Assembly: GCA_964624875.1 (NCBI GenBank)
Contig: CAZUZA010000069.1
Coordinates: 1-6,274 of the forward strand
Source: Atopostipes sp964624875
GTDB taxonomy: Bacteria; Bacillota; Bacilli; Lactobacillales; Carnobacteriaceae_A
Length of the DNA: 6,274 nucleotides
Reading direction: 5' to 3'
Part shown: positions 1 to 6,038 of the stretch, in pieces
Numbering within the stretch: the first letter of the stretch is position 1
Layout of the letters: every line of letters begins with the position of its first letter
Translations under genes and position numbers: made by a program
The notes under the pieces: model-generated
Databases searched by the model: none
What the model saw: only the letters and a program-made list of their open reading frames with translations
What the model was told of the DNA's origin: nothing

Positions 1-175
1 TGCCGATTTTTTCATCAATTGTCATCTGAGTAATTAAATCTTGAACGCGTTCTAGAATAGGCAAGCGCCAATCCTCGTAAGGATCTAACTTTCCATTCCC
101 GTTTAAGTCTTTAAATTTGAGGCCATCCACTTCAATCAACTTTTTTACTCGTACTTGTAGATTAGGCTGTTTCAT
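1..175 (-). CDS. Glycoside hydrolase family 3 protein (beta-glucosidase-like), N-terminal fragment
   Basis: The first 58 codons of a leftward gene are visible; the rest lies beyond the window edge. The peptide begins MKQPNLQVRV and contains DLNGNGKLDPYEDWRLP (about residues 23-39), then a segment ending QMTIDEKIG. An Asn/Gly/Asp-rich 'NGNGKLDPYEDW' stretch followed by 'ERV..L...MT.DEKIG' is the usual opening of secreted or cytoplasmic GH3 beta-glucosidases and xylosidases, which release terminal sugars from beta-linked oligosaccharides. The D-x-N-x-N-G-x-L-D spacing resembles a calcium-binding EF-hand or dockerin loop. No signal peptide is seen, so this form is probably intracellular. The start is supported by AAAGGAG at 183-189, 7 bases upstream. 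The catalytic Asp and Glu lie outside the window, so the substrate cannot be judged. Confidence 0.85.
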   Translation of the reverse strand, partial: MKQPNLQVRVKKLIEVDGLKFKDLNGNGKLDPYEDWRLPILERVQDLITQMTIDEKIG

Positions 176-203
176 ATAAACACTCCTTTAAAATCTTTCA
201 TCT

Positions 204-212
204 ATTTTAACA
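204..212 (-). promoter_or_regulatory. Extended -10 promoter for the GH3 gene
   Basis: Read on the minus strand this is TGTTAAAAT, an extended -10 (TGnTAtAAT) with one mismatch to TATAAT. A good -35 is absent at 17 bp (TGCATT), which is common for extended -10 promoters. The predicted start is near 197, giving a leader of about 22 bases before the GH3 start. It is inferred from motif match alone. Confidence 0.5.
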
Positions 213-228
213 CTTCTATTAGAGAAAA

Positions 229-242
229 TGCATGCGTTTACG
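229..242 (-). promoter_or_regulatory. Candidate CcpA site (cre-like)
   Basis: The minus strand reads CGTAAACGCATGCA. Against the relaxed cre core TGnAAnCGnWnnCA it has one mismatch (first T is C); against stricter versions (TGWAANCGNTNWCA) it has three. It covers about -45 to -32 of the predicted GH3 promoter, overlapping the -35 position. A sugar hydrolase gene is an expected target of carbon catabolite control in Bacillota. The site also lies upstream of the divergent DUF2974 gene, so it could affect either side. Functional status is inferred. Confidence 0.35.
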
Positions 243-299
243 GTATTCTATAAGTAGACGAAACACTGATACGACTATTTTTTATAAGGAGAATGAAAT

Positions 300-1406
300 A
301 TGGGCCCACTATTTGAATACATATACTGGCGTGGGGATTTAAGTTTTGACCTTGATCCTTTAAATGAAATAGATGCGCTGATTTTTTCAGAGTTTTCCTA
401 CATCGATTACAATATTCTAGCCGAGGACAAACTAAATAAGGGATTACTCACCATCGCAGAGGCAGCAGGGCTACTCAAGGAAGCAGACCGTGAACATTTT
501 ATGCCATCTGGCTATTTACACCATGAAGAGGCTTATGACTTATTAAAAGAGGCAGGATCGTCGGAACGATTTAAAGATGTTGTTATCGCAAATGATTTAA
601 AAAGTTTTTCAATAGAGAAAGTCTTTCAATTTGGTTCTACTGCATTTCATTTGAATGGGAAACCATTTTTCATTGCATTTGAGGGAACAGGCTTAAGGAA
701 CTTGGGATGGAAAGAAGATTTACAAATGACTTATCTTCCAGAGATACCTTCTCAAAAGAAAGCCTTAATTTATTTAAAAGAGCACTTTGAAAAATATCCA
801 TACAATGTCTCCATTGGGGGACATTCTAAAGGGGGGAATATAGCTGTTTATGCAGCAATCTTTTTAGAAGAAAAGCAACCATTCATTGATAAAATTTACA
901 GTTTTGACAGCCCGGGATTTCCGAAAGAAATGCTTAAAGAGGAGGGCTATATGAAAATAAAAGATAAAATTGAAGCCTATATTCCACAAGATAGTGTCGT
1001 TGGTTTATTGTTGCATAAATTAGAAGAGCATAAAATTGTATCGAGTCATGCCACTGAATTGCTTCAACACGACGTTTTCTCTTGGGAAATAAAAGGGAAC
1101 CGATTTGTGCGAGAAGAACTGACAGATGCTGCGCTAAAGATTCAAGAACTAATCCGTAATTTAATGGATAATTTCAGTTTAGAGGAGCGAGAAACCTTTT
1201 CAGAAGCACTCTTTAAAATCTTAGGTGATGGGGAAGAAGATTACTTTAAAGGAGACCGTCAGTATATCTTAGAACGCATTCCGACGGTAATCAAAGAGTT
1301 TCGGGAATTGTCTGCAGAAGGACGATCAATACTCACAAAAGTTGTTGGTTTGTTTTACAGAAAACGTATTGAATTGAAAATAGAAAAAAGGTTCGATAAA
1401 TTATAA
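300..1406 (+). CDS. DUF2974 (Mbeg1-like) alpha/beta-hydrolase family protein
   Basis: A 368-residue protein of the DUF2974 family, which has a lipase-like alpha/beta-hydrolase fold but no established substrate. The core is at about residues 120-265: FEGT (127-130) and GWKEDL (136-141) as in family members, then the nucleophile elbow GGHSKGGN with Ser176, SFDSPGF with Asp203, and QHDVFSW with His257. Ser176/Asp203/His257 are plausible catalytic residues by motif position; the triad is inferred. There is no signal peptide or membrane segment, so it is likely cytoplasmic. The C-terminal 100 residues are charged and helical-looking. AAGGAG at 286-291 with 8-base spacing supports the ATG. The next gene begins 14 bases after the stop, so the two are probably co-transcribed. 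I found no convincing sigma-A promoter upstream on this strand. Confidence 0.85.
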   Translation: MGPLFEYIYWRGDLSFDLDPLNEIDALIFSEFSYIDYNILAEDKLNKGLLTIAEAAGLLKEADREHFMPSGYLHHEEAYDLLKEAGSSERFKDVVIANDLKSFSIEKVFQFGSTAFHLNGKPFFIAFEGTGLRNLGWKEDLQMTYLPEIPSQKKALIYLKEHFEKYPYNVSIGGHSKGGNIAVYAAIFLEEKQPFIDKIYSFDSPGFPKEMLKEEGYMKIKDKIEAYIPQDSVVGLLLHKLEEHKIVSSHATELLQHDVFSWEIKGNRFVREELTDAALKIQELIRNLMDNFSLEERETFSEALFKILGDGEEDYFKGDRQYILERIPTVIKEFRELSAEGRSILTKVVGLFYRKRIELKIEKRFDKL

Positions 1407-1420
1407 AAAGAGGGGATAAA

Positions 1421-2086
1421 ATGGACAGGGTTATTACAGTCAAAGGAAAAGGGAAAGCTAGTTTAGCACCGGACACAATTGTACTCTCATTTGATATTGA
1501 AACAATAATGCCGGAGTATGACGACACGATGAGTCTTGCTGCAAAGAAAAGCCAAGAATTATTAAATGCAATCAAATCTCTCGGGTTTGAAGATGAAGAT
1601 TTGAAGACTACCTCTTATGAAATAGATACAAAGTACCAATCTTATCGAGATAAGAATAATGATTATAAAACTCACTTTGTAGGATACAGGTGTGACCAAA
1701 GCATGCTTTTAGAATTTTCAATGGACTTTAAATTGCTATCAAAAATTTTAAATAAAGTCATGAGAACGAGCATCATGCCACGATTAAATATTCGTTTTAC
1801 AATAAAAGATCAGTCAGCGGTCACAAATCTATTGCTCAAAAATGCCACTGAAGATGCACTGAAAAAAGCAAAAATATTGACCGAAGCCTCTGATACAACC
1901 CTTGGAGATCTAATCGCTATTGATTACAATTGGAGCGAGATCTCTTTATATTCGCGTACGAGTTATCAAATGCTGGAATCTGAAATTTCCTATAGTTCAG
2001 AACCAGATCCTGAGCCAGATCCACATATCGTCCCAGATGATATTGAAGTCGACGATACGGTAACATTTGTTTGGGAAATTAAATAA
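1421..2086 (+). CDS. SIMPL (DUF541) domain-containing protein
   Basis: A 221-residue protein of the SIMPL/DUF541 family, related to E. coli YggE and to BP26. The signature is seen at the N-terminus (RVITVKGKGKASLAPDTIVLSF, residues 3-24, the 'v.G.G.....PD' pattern), in the central GFEDEDLKTTSYEI region (55-68), in GYRCDQS (88-94), and in the final strand PDDIEVDDTVTFVWEIK (205-221). Molecular function in this family is not settled; proposed links include oxidative stress and envelope processes. Most characterised homologues are exported, but no signal peptide is present here, so it is probably cytoplasmic. A short acidic-proline stretch, EPDPEPDP (194-201), precedes the last strand. AGAGGGG (1409-1415) lies 5 bases before the ATG. 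It is the second and last gene of an apparent operon with the DUF2974 hydrolase and is followed at once by a terminator. Confidence 0.85.
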   Translation: MDRVITVKGKGKASLAPDTIVLSFDIETIMPEYDDTMSLAAKKSQELLNAIKSLGFEDEDLKTTSYEIDTKYQSYRDKNNDYKTHFVGYRCDQSMLLEFSMDFKLLSKILNKVMRTSIMPRLNIRFTIKDQSAVTNLLLKNATEDALKKAKILTEASDTTLGDLIAIDYNWSEISLYSRTSYQMLESEISYSSEPDPEPDPHIVPDDIEVDDTVTFVWEIK

Positions 2087-2093
2087 ACCTAAG

Positions 2094-2120
2094 AAACTAG
2101 TCTGAAAAAGGCTAGTTTTT
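2094..2120 (+). terminator. Intrinsic terminator of the DUF2974-SIMPL operon
   Basis: A 10-bp stem is formed by AAACTAGTCT (2094-2103) and AGGCTAGTTT (2109-2118), with one G-U wobble and a GAAAA loop. It is followed by a T run (2116-2120) and GTCTTT. It begins 7 bases after the SIMPL stop codon. Confidence 0.8.
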
Positions 2121-2199
2121 GTCTTTAAAATCCTAACACACATATTTAAATAGCTTTAAACCTCTTGTAATTCGAGTGAAATCAAATACGGATTTATTA

Positions 2200-2299
2200 N
2201 NNNNNNNNNNNNNNNNNNNNNNNNNNNNNNNNNNNNNNNNNNNNNNNNNNNNNNNNNNNNNNNNNNNNNNNNNNNNNNNNNNNNNNNNNNNNNNNNNNN
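2200..2299. other. Assembly gap (100 N)
   Basis: Exactly 100 undetermined bases, the conventional placeholder for a scaffold join of unknown length. The 79 bases left of it (2121-2199) hold no supportable gene, RNA or promoter. The right side starts inside the DUF4153 gene. Comparison with the usual DUF4153 layout suggests the missing DNA is longer than 100 bases. Adjacency of the SIMPL operon and the DUF4153 gene rests on scaffolding. Confidence 0.95.
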
Positions 2300-3927
2300 T
2301 ATATGAACGTTTCTTTACAGACATTAAAGAACGACTAATCGCAATGGGTGGCACAGTTCTTCTAACACTTGGTTATTACTTAATCGCAGGACCAGAGAAC
2401 AGCTACAACCTACCGATTTCCGTAAAAACAAGCGTTGCGATATTCTCCTTATTTATCGCATTCATCTGGGTACCAACGCTTAAAAATGAAAAAGTACCAT
2501 TCCATCGAAGTTTCTTATCTGCATTCAAAGCCTTTTTCACTGCAGCGGTATTCTCATTTGTCTTAGGGCTAGGTATCAGCGCCATTATCACAGCTATAAA
2601 TATCTTACTCTTTCGTGTGGAATCAGAATTTTATATGCACTTAATTAATATAGTAGGCGTCTTGTTTGGCCCAATTTATTTCTTATCGATGACTCCATTA
2701 TTTCCAAATGAACATAAACAAGTGGATGCAGATATACAACCAGAACCAACGACCACGTTGGAGCATCAATTTAGTGTGCCACGTTTTCTAGAAATATTAA
2801 TTTCGTATATTGTCATACCGATTACAGTGATTTACACAGTCATCCTTGTTTTGTATTTCTTGATCAACATGCGTGGTGACTTTTGGACAGACAACTTACT
2901 TGAACCCTTACTTGTATCCTATGCGATTACCGTAATCATCGTCTATATTTTGGCAAGCAATCTGGACAACCGCTTTGCGAATACATTCAGACTCGTATTT
3001 CCTAAGGTTTTAGTTCCAATTGTTTTATTCCAAACGATTGCATCGGTTCTTAAAATATCTGAAATGGGTATAACACATGGTCGATACTATGTTATTCTAT
3101 TTGGAATTTTTGCGACAATTACAGGACTAATCTTTAGTTTCAATCAAGCAAAAAATAACGGGCTTATGGCAGTTGTGTTATTGGTCCTTGCGACCATTTC
3201 AATCATTCCACCAATCGATGCATTTACGGTGAGCAAGAATAATCAGATTCATTTACTCGAAGAAAAGCTAGAAGAAAACGATATGCTTGAAGGGAACGAC
3301 GTGATTCCAAAAGAGGATGTCCCAACAGAAGACCAGATCGTAATCACCAAACTCACAAACTATCTGGAAAATATGGGCTATACGGACGACATTGATTATC
3401 TCCCAGAAAAATATAATCCTTATGAAGACTTTGAGAAAACCTTTGGATTTAGCATGACTTATTCAGATGAAACATATCCAGGGGATGAAAAAATATTCGA
3501 ATCCTACTATTTGGTCAAAGATGAAAAATTTGTTTTACCGATTGAAAATTTTGACGTGGTCGTTCATCACTCGGCTTATAGCTCTGGAAGTGAAGAAGAG
3601 CCTATGAATGTAACCACTGACTTTCAAGTGAATGACGCAGACTATCATTTTGAGAAAATAGAAGAAGATAATATGTATCGTTGGCTTATTAAAGACAATA
3701 ACAATCAAGAATTGATTACTTTTGATATTAGTCAAATATACGACGAAATCAAACAAAGAGTTTCTGATGAAGATGTTCAAAGGTATAGTGGTGAATTGAT
3801 ATTAGAAGAGGCAACAGTTCTATTCGGAAATGATCAAGTTCAAGTACAAGTCCTTGTCGATTCTCTTGAGTATACAGAAGAATATATGTATGGTGAATTC
3901 TACTTCTATATCCAAATAAAAGAATAA
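2300..3927 (+). CDS. DUF4153 domain-containing membrane protein, N-terminus lost in assembly gap
   Basis: 541 residues are visible, from YERFF at 2302 to the stop at 3925-3927. The first two thirds form an integral membrane domain with about nine hydrophobic segments, beginning with TVLLTLGYYLIAG and ending with VVLLVLATISIIPPI. A hydrophilic loop rich in Pro and Glu (PEPTTTLEHQ) separates the fourth and fifth. From DAFTVSKNNQ (3217) to the end, about 236 residues are soluble and strongly acidic. The family pattern 'N.iHLLEEKLEENDML...' followed by '..ITKLTNYLENMGY' marks the DUF4153 junction. The biochemical role of the family is unknown. The true start is in the gap: a GTG at 2176 is in frame only because the placeholder is 100 bases, has no ribosome binding site, and would supply no membrane segment. 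The gene converges on the DUF898 gene and shares its terminator. Confidence 0.8.
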
Positions 3928-3935
3928 TTTAAATG

Positions 3936-3972
3936 AAAAACAGCTAGAACCGAAAAGTTTTAGCTGTTTTTT
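3936..3972. terminator. Bidirectional intrinsic terminator between convergent genes
   Basis: A 15-bp stem pairs AAAAACAGCTAGAAC (3936-3950) with GTTTTAGCTGTTTTT (3957-3971), with one G-U wobble and loop CGAAAA. The plus strand ends in a T run (3967-3972). The A run 3936-3940 gives a U tract on the minus strand. It sits 8 bases after the DUF4153 stop and 18 bases beyond the DUF898 stop, so it can serve both. Confidence 0.85.
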
Positions 3973-3990
3973 ATGCATAATTAATATGAG

Positions 3991-4341
3991 TTAGAAATCT
4001 AGATAATCATTTGTAAATGTTGTATGACGGGCTTTCCAATCTAATAGCTTAATGTGGACCCAAAATCCATAGATACCAAGTGTGATTATAGTTAGGAACC
4101 ACCATTTTAACCATTGCATGAAAAGTCCACCACCAGTTCCAGAGAACTGTAACCTATAACCATCGACTACTGTGTGTTCAATTTCCCATCGATAAATCAT
4201 TACAATAGCCCATGGAGCACCTAAACCAAGTGTTACAAAAGAAAGTAGACCGCCTAAAAGTACACGTACAATGTAACCAAATAAACCACCGTCAAAATAA
4301 GAATCTACTGAACGTCCTGTTCGGTATTGCCTTTGTGCCAT
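3991..4341 (-). CDS. DUF898 family small membrane protein with internal duplication
   Basis: A 116-residue protein resembling the DUF898 (YjgN-like) membrane family, whose function is unknown. It consists of two tandem copies of one unit: residues 16-57 (FDGGLFGYI...TLGLGAPW...YRWEIEHT) and 66-107 (FSGTGGGLF...TLGIYGFW...LDWKARHT). The copies align without gaps at a spacing of exactly 50 residues, with 12 identities in 42 positions, including F, G, TLG, two W and HT. Each unit has one hydrophobic segment (about 23-50 and 76-98), so two membrane passes with similar flanks are likely. There is no cleavable signal. AAAGGAG at 4348-4354, 6 bases before the ATG, fixes the start. It is a single-gene unit with its own promoter at 4395-4403. 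Confidence 0.75.
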   Translation of the reverse strand: MAQRQYRTGRSVDSYFDGGLFGYIVRVLLGGLLSFVTLGLGAPWAIVMIYRWEIEHTVVDGYRLQFSGTGGGLFMQWLKWWFLTIITLGIYGFWVHIKLLDWKARHTTFTNDYLDF

Positions 4342-4394
4342 AATATACTCCTTTCAGATTAAATTAAATATAAATATCTGTATGATTTGAATGC

Positions 4395-4403
4395 ATTATA
4401 GCA
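4395..4403 (-). promoter_or_regulatory. Extended -10 promoter for the DUF898 gene
   Basis: The minus strand reads TGCTATAAT, a perfect extended -10 element. No good -35 hexamer is present at 16-18 bp (CAGGTG at 17). Transcription would start near 4388, leaving a leader of about 47 AT-rich bases before the DUF898 start. The element lies between that gene and the terminator of the upstream operon, so the gene is independently transcribed. Confidence 0.65.
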
Positions 4404-4432
4404 TGTCTTTTAGAAAACACCTGATGATAATT

Positions 4433-4474
4433 AAAAAACCTTCAGGATGTATATGAATATACCATCCTAAAGGT
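4433..4474 (-). terminator. Intrinsic terminator of the phosphatase-reductase operon
   Basis: On the minus strand ACCTTTAGGATGGTATAT pairs with ATATACATCCTGAAGGT, a stem of about 16 pairs with one mismatch and one bulged G and a small AU-rich loop. TTTTTT follows immediately (4438 to 4433). It lies just beyond the aldo/keto reductase stop codon. Confidence 0.8.
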
Positions 4475-4483
4475 CTAATGTTT

Positions 4484-5335
4484 TTACAGGCCTAATTTCC
4501 TAGTAGCCATATTTTTAATAATTTCTGGATCTTTATGATCAAAGAATTGACTGATTTCTTGATCTAAAGATTTAATCTTTTCTTTATCTTCAGCATCAAG
4601 AGAGAAATCAAACACATCTAAATTCTCTTTCATTCGTTCAGGACGAACGGTCTTTGCTAAAACGACAGTATCTTGTTCGACTAACCAACGTAAGACAACT
4701 TGAGCAGCAGTCTTATCGTATTTTTCACCAATTTTATTTAAAATCTCGTTTTCGAAAAGGTTATTCATCCCTTCAGCAAAAGGTGCCCAAATTTCAGGAA
4801 CGATTCCTTCATCTTTCAGTAGTTGAATATATTCTTTTCGTTGATGGAAAGGATTGGCTTCAATCTGATTCATGTGTGGTGTTACTTTATTATAAGTCGC
4901 GAGATTAATAATTTGATCCGCCGAGAAGTTTGATACCCCAATTGATCGAACTTTTCCAGCTTCCAATAATTCCTCCATCGCACGCCATGCGCCAAATGTA
5001 TCATTGTAAGGCTGATGTAGTAAAAGTAAATCAACATAATCTACATCAAGACGCTTTAATGAACCTTCGAAAGAATCAAGTACACCTTCGTATGTTGTAT
5101 GTTCAACCCAAATTTTAGTTGTTAGAAAAATCTCTTCTCGAGGAACACCAGATTCTTTAATCCCACGTCCAACAGCTTCTTCATTCATATAAGATTGTGC
5201 CGTGTCGATGTGTCGATAGCCTGCTTGAATCGCTGACTTTACAGAGTTTACTACTTCTACTGGATCAGTGATTTGAAAAGTTCCAAACCCTAAAACAGGA
5301 ATTTCTACACCATTTGATAAAGTTATATTTTTCAT
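4484..5335 (-). CDS. Aldo/keto reductase (2,5-diketogluconate reductase-like)
   Basis: A full-length 283-residue (alpha/beta)8-barrel oxidoreductase that reduces carbonyls with NAD(P)H in the cytoplasm. The catalytic tetrad is complete: Asp44 (YRHID), Tyr49 (AQSYM), Lys74 (LTTK) and His107 (LLLLHQP). Other family signatures are GFGTF (16-20), IGVSNF (132-137), NQIEANPF (156-163) and the cofactor loop LAKTVRPERMKEN (226-238). The family usually has PKS in that loop; here it is AKT. Lys228, Arg231 and Arg234 match positions that bind the NADPH 2'-phosphate in 2,5-diketogluconate reductase, so NADPH is the likely cofactor. The physiological substrate is unknown. An upstream in-frame ATG at 5344 would add three residues, but the only Shine-Dalgarno overlaps it, so the ATG at 5335 is chosen. 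It is the second gene of an operon, 25 bases after the phosphatase stop, and is followed by a terminator. Confidence 0.9.
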   Translation of the reverse strand: MKNITLSNGVEIPVLGFGTFQITDPVEVVNSVKSAIQAGYRHIDTAQSYMNEEAVGRGIKESGVPREEIFLTTKIWVEHTTYEGVLDSFEGSLKRLDVDYVDLLLLHQPYNDTFGAWRAMEELLEAGKVRSIGVSNFSADQIINLATYNKVTPHMNQIEANPFHQRKEYIQLLKDEGIVPEIWAPFAEGMNNLFENEILNKIGEKYDKTAAQVVLRWLVEQDTVVLAKTVRPERMKENLDVFDFSLDAEDKEKIKSLDQEISQFFDHKDPEIIKNMATRKLGL

Positions 5336-5343
5336 TAAAATCA

Positions 5344-5349
5344 TCCTTT
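5344..5349 (-). promoter_or_regulatory. Ribosome binding site deciding the reductase start
   Basis: AAAGGA on the minus strand lies 8 bases before the ATG at 5335-5333. The alternative ATG at 5344-5342 begins on the last A of this same motif, and no other purine-rich site lies upstream of it, so initiation there is unlikely. Confidence 0.75.
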
Positions 5350-5360
5350 ATATTTTTCTA

Positions 5361-5942
5361 TTAAAGCTCTAACTCACTAAAATCGTGTTCGATAATTTCT
5401 TGTAAGACAAATACATCGTCTTTAAAGTGGTAATGAAGAATGGCACAATTTTGAATACGGCCTTTTCTTCTCACTTCACTATGATCTAACCAATAGTTAT
5501 AAAATTGAGCAATAGCTGCCCCATGAGATACCATTAATATATTCTCCCCATCCGATTCTTTTGTTAACTCAGATACGGTTGTATTGATTCGATGTTGAAA
5601 AGCACCTTCTTCTTCTCCACCAAATTGTACAAAAAAATCTTTATAAGGTAGAGGAGGATTTAAATGTTCCCCTTCACCTTCTAATTCTCCAAAATTCCAT
5701 TCTCTTAATCCTTTAATTCTTTTGTATGGAACATTTGCAATTAATTCAAGCGTATCCATTGCACGCTCTGAAGTTGAACTATAAGCGTCATCAAAAGTTA
5801 ACCCTAAACTATCTACATGTTTCCCAGCAATTTCAGCTTGTTTAATTCCCACTTCTGTTAAGGGAGAATCACAGAATCCCTGTATTTTTTTCTGTTTGTT
5901 GAATAGAGTCTGACCATGTCGAATAAGATAAACTGACTTCAC
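5361..5942 (-). CDS. Histidine phosphatase family protein (phosphoglycerate mutase-like)
   Basis: A 193-residue, single-domain cytoplasmic member of the histidine phosphatase superfamily. The phosphohistidine motif LIRHGQT carries Arg8 and His9 (the nucleophile). The other core residues are in place: SSTSERAMDT with Arg60, LREWNFGELEGE with Glu81 as likely proton donor, and VSHGAAI with His140. The SPLTEVGIKQA segment (26-36) is also typical. It is shorter than true 2,3-bisphosphoglycerate-dependent mutases (about 230-250 residues), so it is more likely a phosphatase of small phosphorylated metabolites; the substrate cannot be deduced. It starts with GTG, compensated by a very strong AAGGAGG (5950-5956) 7 bases upstream. 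It is the first gene of the operon with the aldo/keto reductase and is driven by the MerR-type promoter at 5987-6017. Confidence 0.88.
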   Translation of the reverse strand: MKSVYLIRHGQTLFNKQKKIQGFCDSPLTEVGIKQAEIAGKHVDSLGLTFDDAYSSTSERAMDTLELIANVPYKRIKGLREWNFGELEGEGEHLNPPLPYKDFFVQFGGEEEGAFQHRINTTVSELTKESDGENILMVSHGAAIAQFYNYWLDHSEVRRKGRIQNCAILHYHFKDDVFVLQEIIEHDFSELEL

Positions 5943-5954
5943 TTTTATTCCTCC

Positions 5955-5983
5955 TTGATATTTTTAAAGCAATTAACTATACT
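5955..5983 (+). promoter_or_regulatory. Promoter of the MerR-family regulator gene
   Basis: TTGATA (5955-5960), a 17-bp spacer, and TATACT (5978-5983) each match the sigma-A consensus at five of six positions. Transcription would start near 5990, inside the -10 element of the opposing operon promoter, with a leader of about 49 bases. Its -35 also touches the phosphatase ribosome binding site. Confidence 0.6.
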
Positions 5984-5986
5984 ATT

Positions 5987-6017
5987 ACTATACAGGTCGA
6001 GGGTAACTACCGGTCAA
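5987..6017 (-). promoter_or_regulatory. MerR-type promoter (19-bp spacer) of the phosphatase-reductase operon
   Basis: On the minus strand TTGACC (6012-6017) and TATAGT (5987-5992) are separated by exactly 19 bp. The spacer reads GGTAGTTACCCTCGACCTG and contains the short inverted repeat GGTA-GT-TACC. Overlong 19-20 bp spacers are the hallmark of promoters that a bound MerR-family activator must distort. The predicted start is near 5980, about 38 bases before the phosphatase GTG. The dyad is short and not centred in the spacer, so the exact operator is uncertain. Confidence 0.65.
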
Positions 6018-6038
6018 GGAGAAAGGGAGTATTTATTC

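Noticed and set aside
237..254. Sigma-A or sigma-B promoter for the DUF2974 operon (TTTACG, CGGTAT, TATAAG)
   Set aside because: No pairing of -35 and -10 elements with acceptable spacing was found; TATAAG at 249-254 has no partner and no TGn extension.
1333..1575. Minus-strand open frame across the DUF2974-SIMPL junction
   Set aside because: It lies opposite two well-supported genes, lacks a good ribosome binding site and resembles no known protein.
2133..2199. Minus-strand reading frame left of the gap ending LKLFKYVC, possibly the tail of a gene cut by the gap such as a transposase
   Set aside because: Only 21 residues are visible, I recognise no family motif, and there are no inverted repeats or terminator of its own. 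It could be revisited once the gap is closed.
3535..3780. Minus-strand open frame inside the DUF4153 C-terminal domain
   Set aside because: It is antisense to conserved coding sequence, and its hydrophobic character follows from the acidic codons on the other strand.
4654..5118. Two plus-strand open frames inside the aldo/keto reductase gene
   Set aside because: Both are antisense to a complete enzyme with all catalytic residues; neither looks like a protein family.
5336..5344. Upstream ATG at 5344 as start of the aldo/keto reductase
   Set aside because: The only Shine-Dalgarno (AAAGGA, 5344-5349) overlaps this codon and is ideally placed for the ATG at 5335; homologues normally open close to K-x-[IV]-x-L-x-N-G.
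5976..5981. Second TATAGT on the minus strand as an alternative -10
   Set aside because: No -35 sits at a usable distance (TCGACC is only 13 bp away), and the upstream copy gives the 19-bp MerR spacing. The repeat is probably chance in an AT-rich tract.
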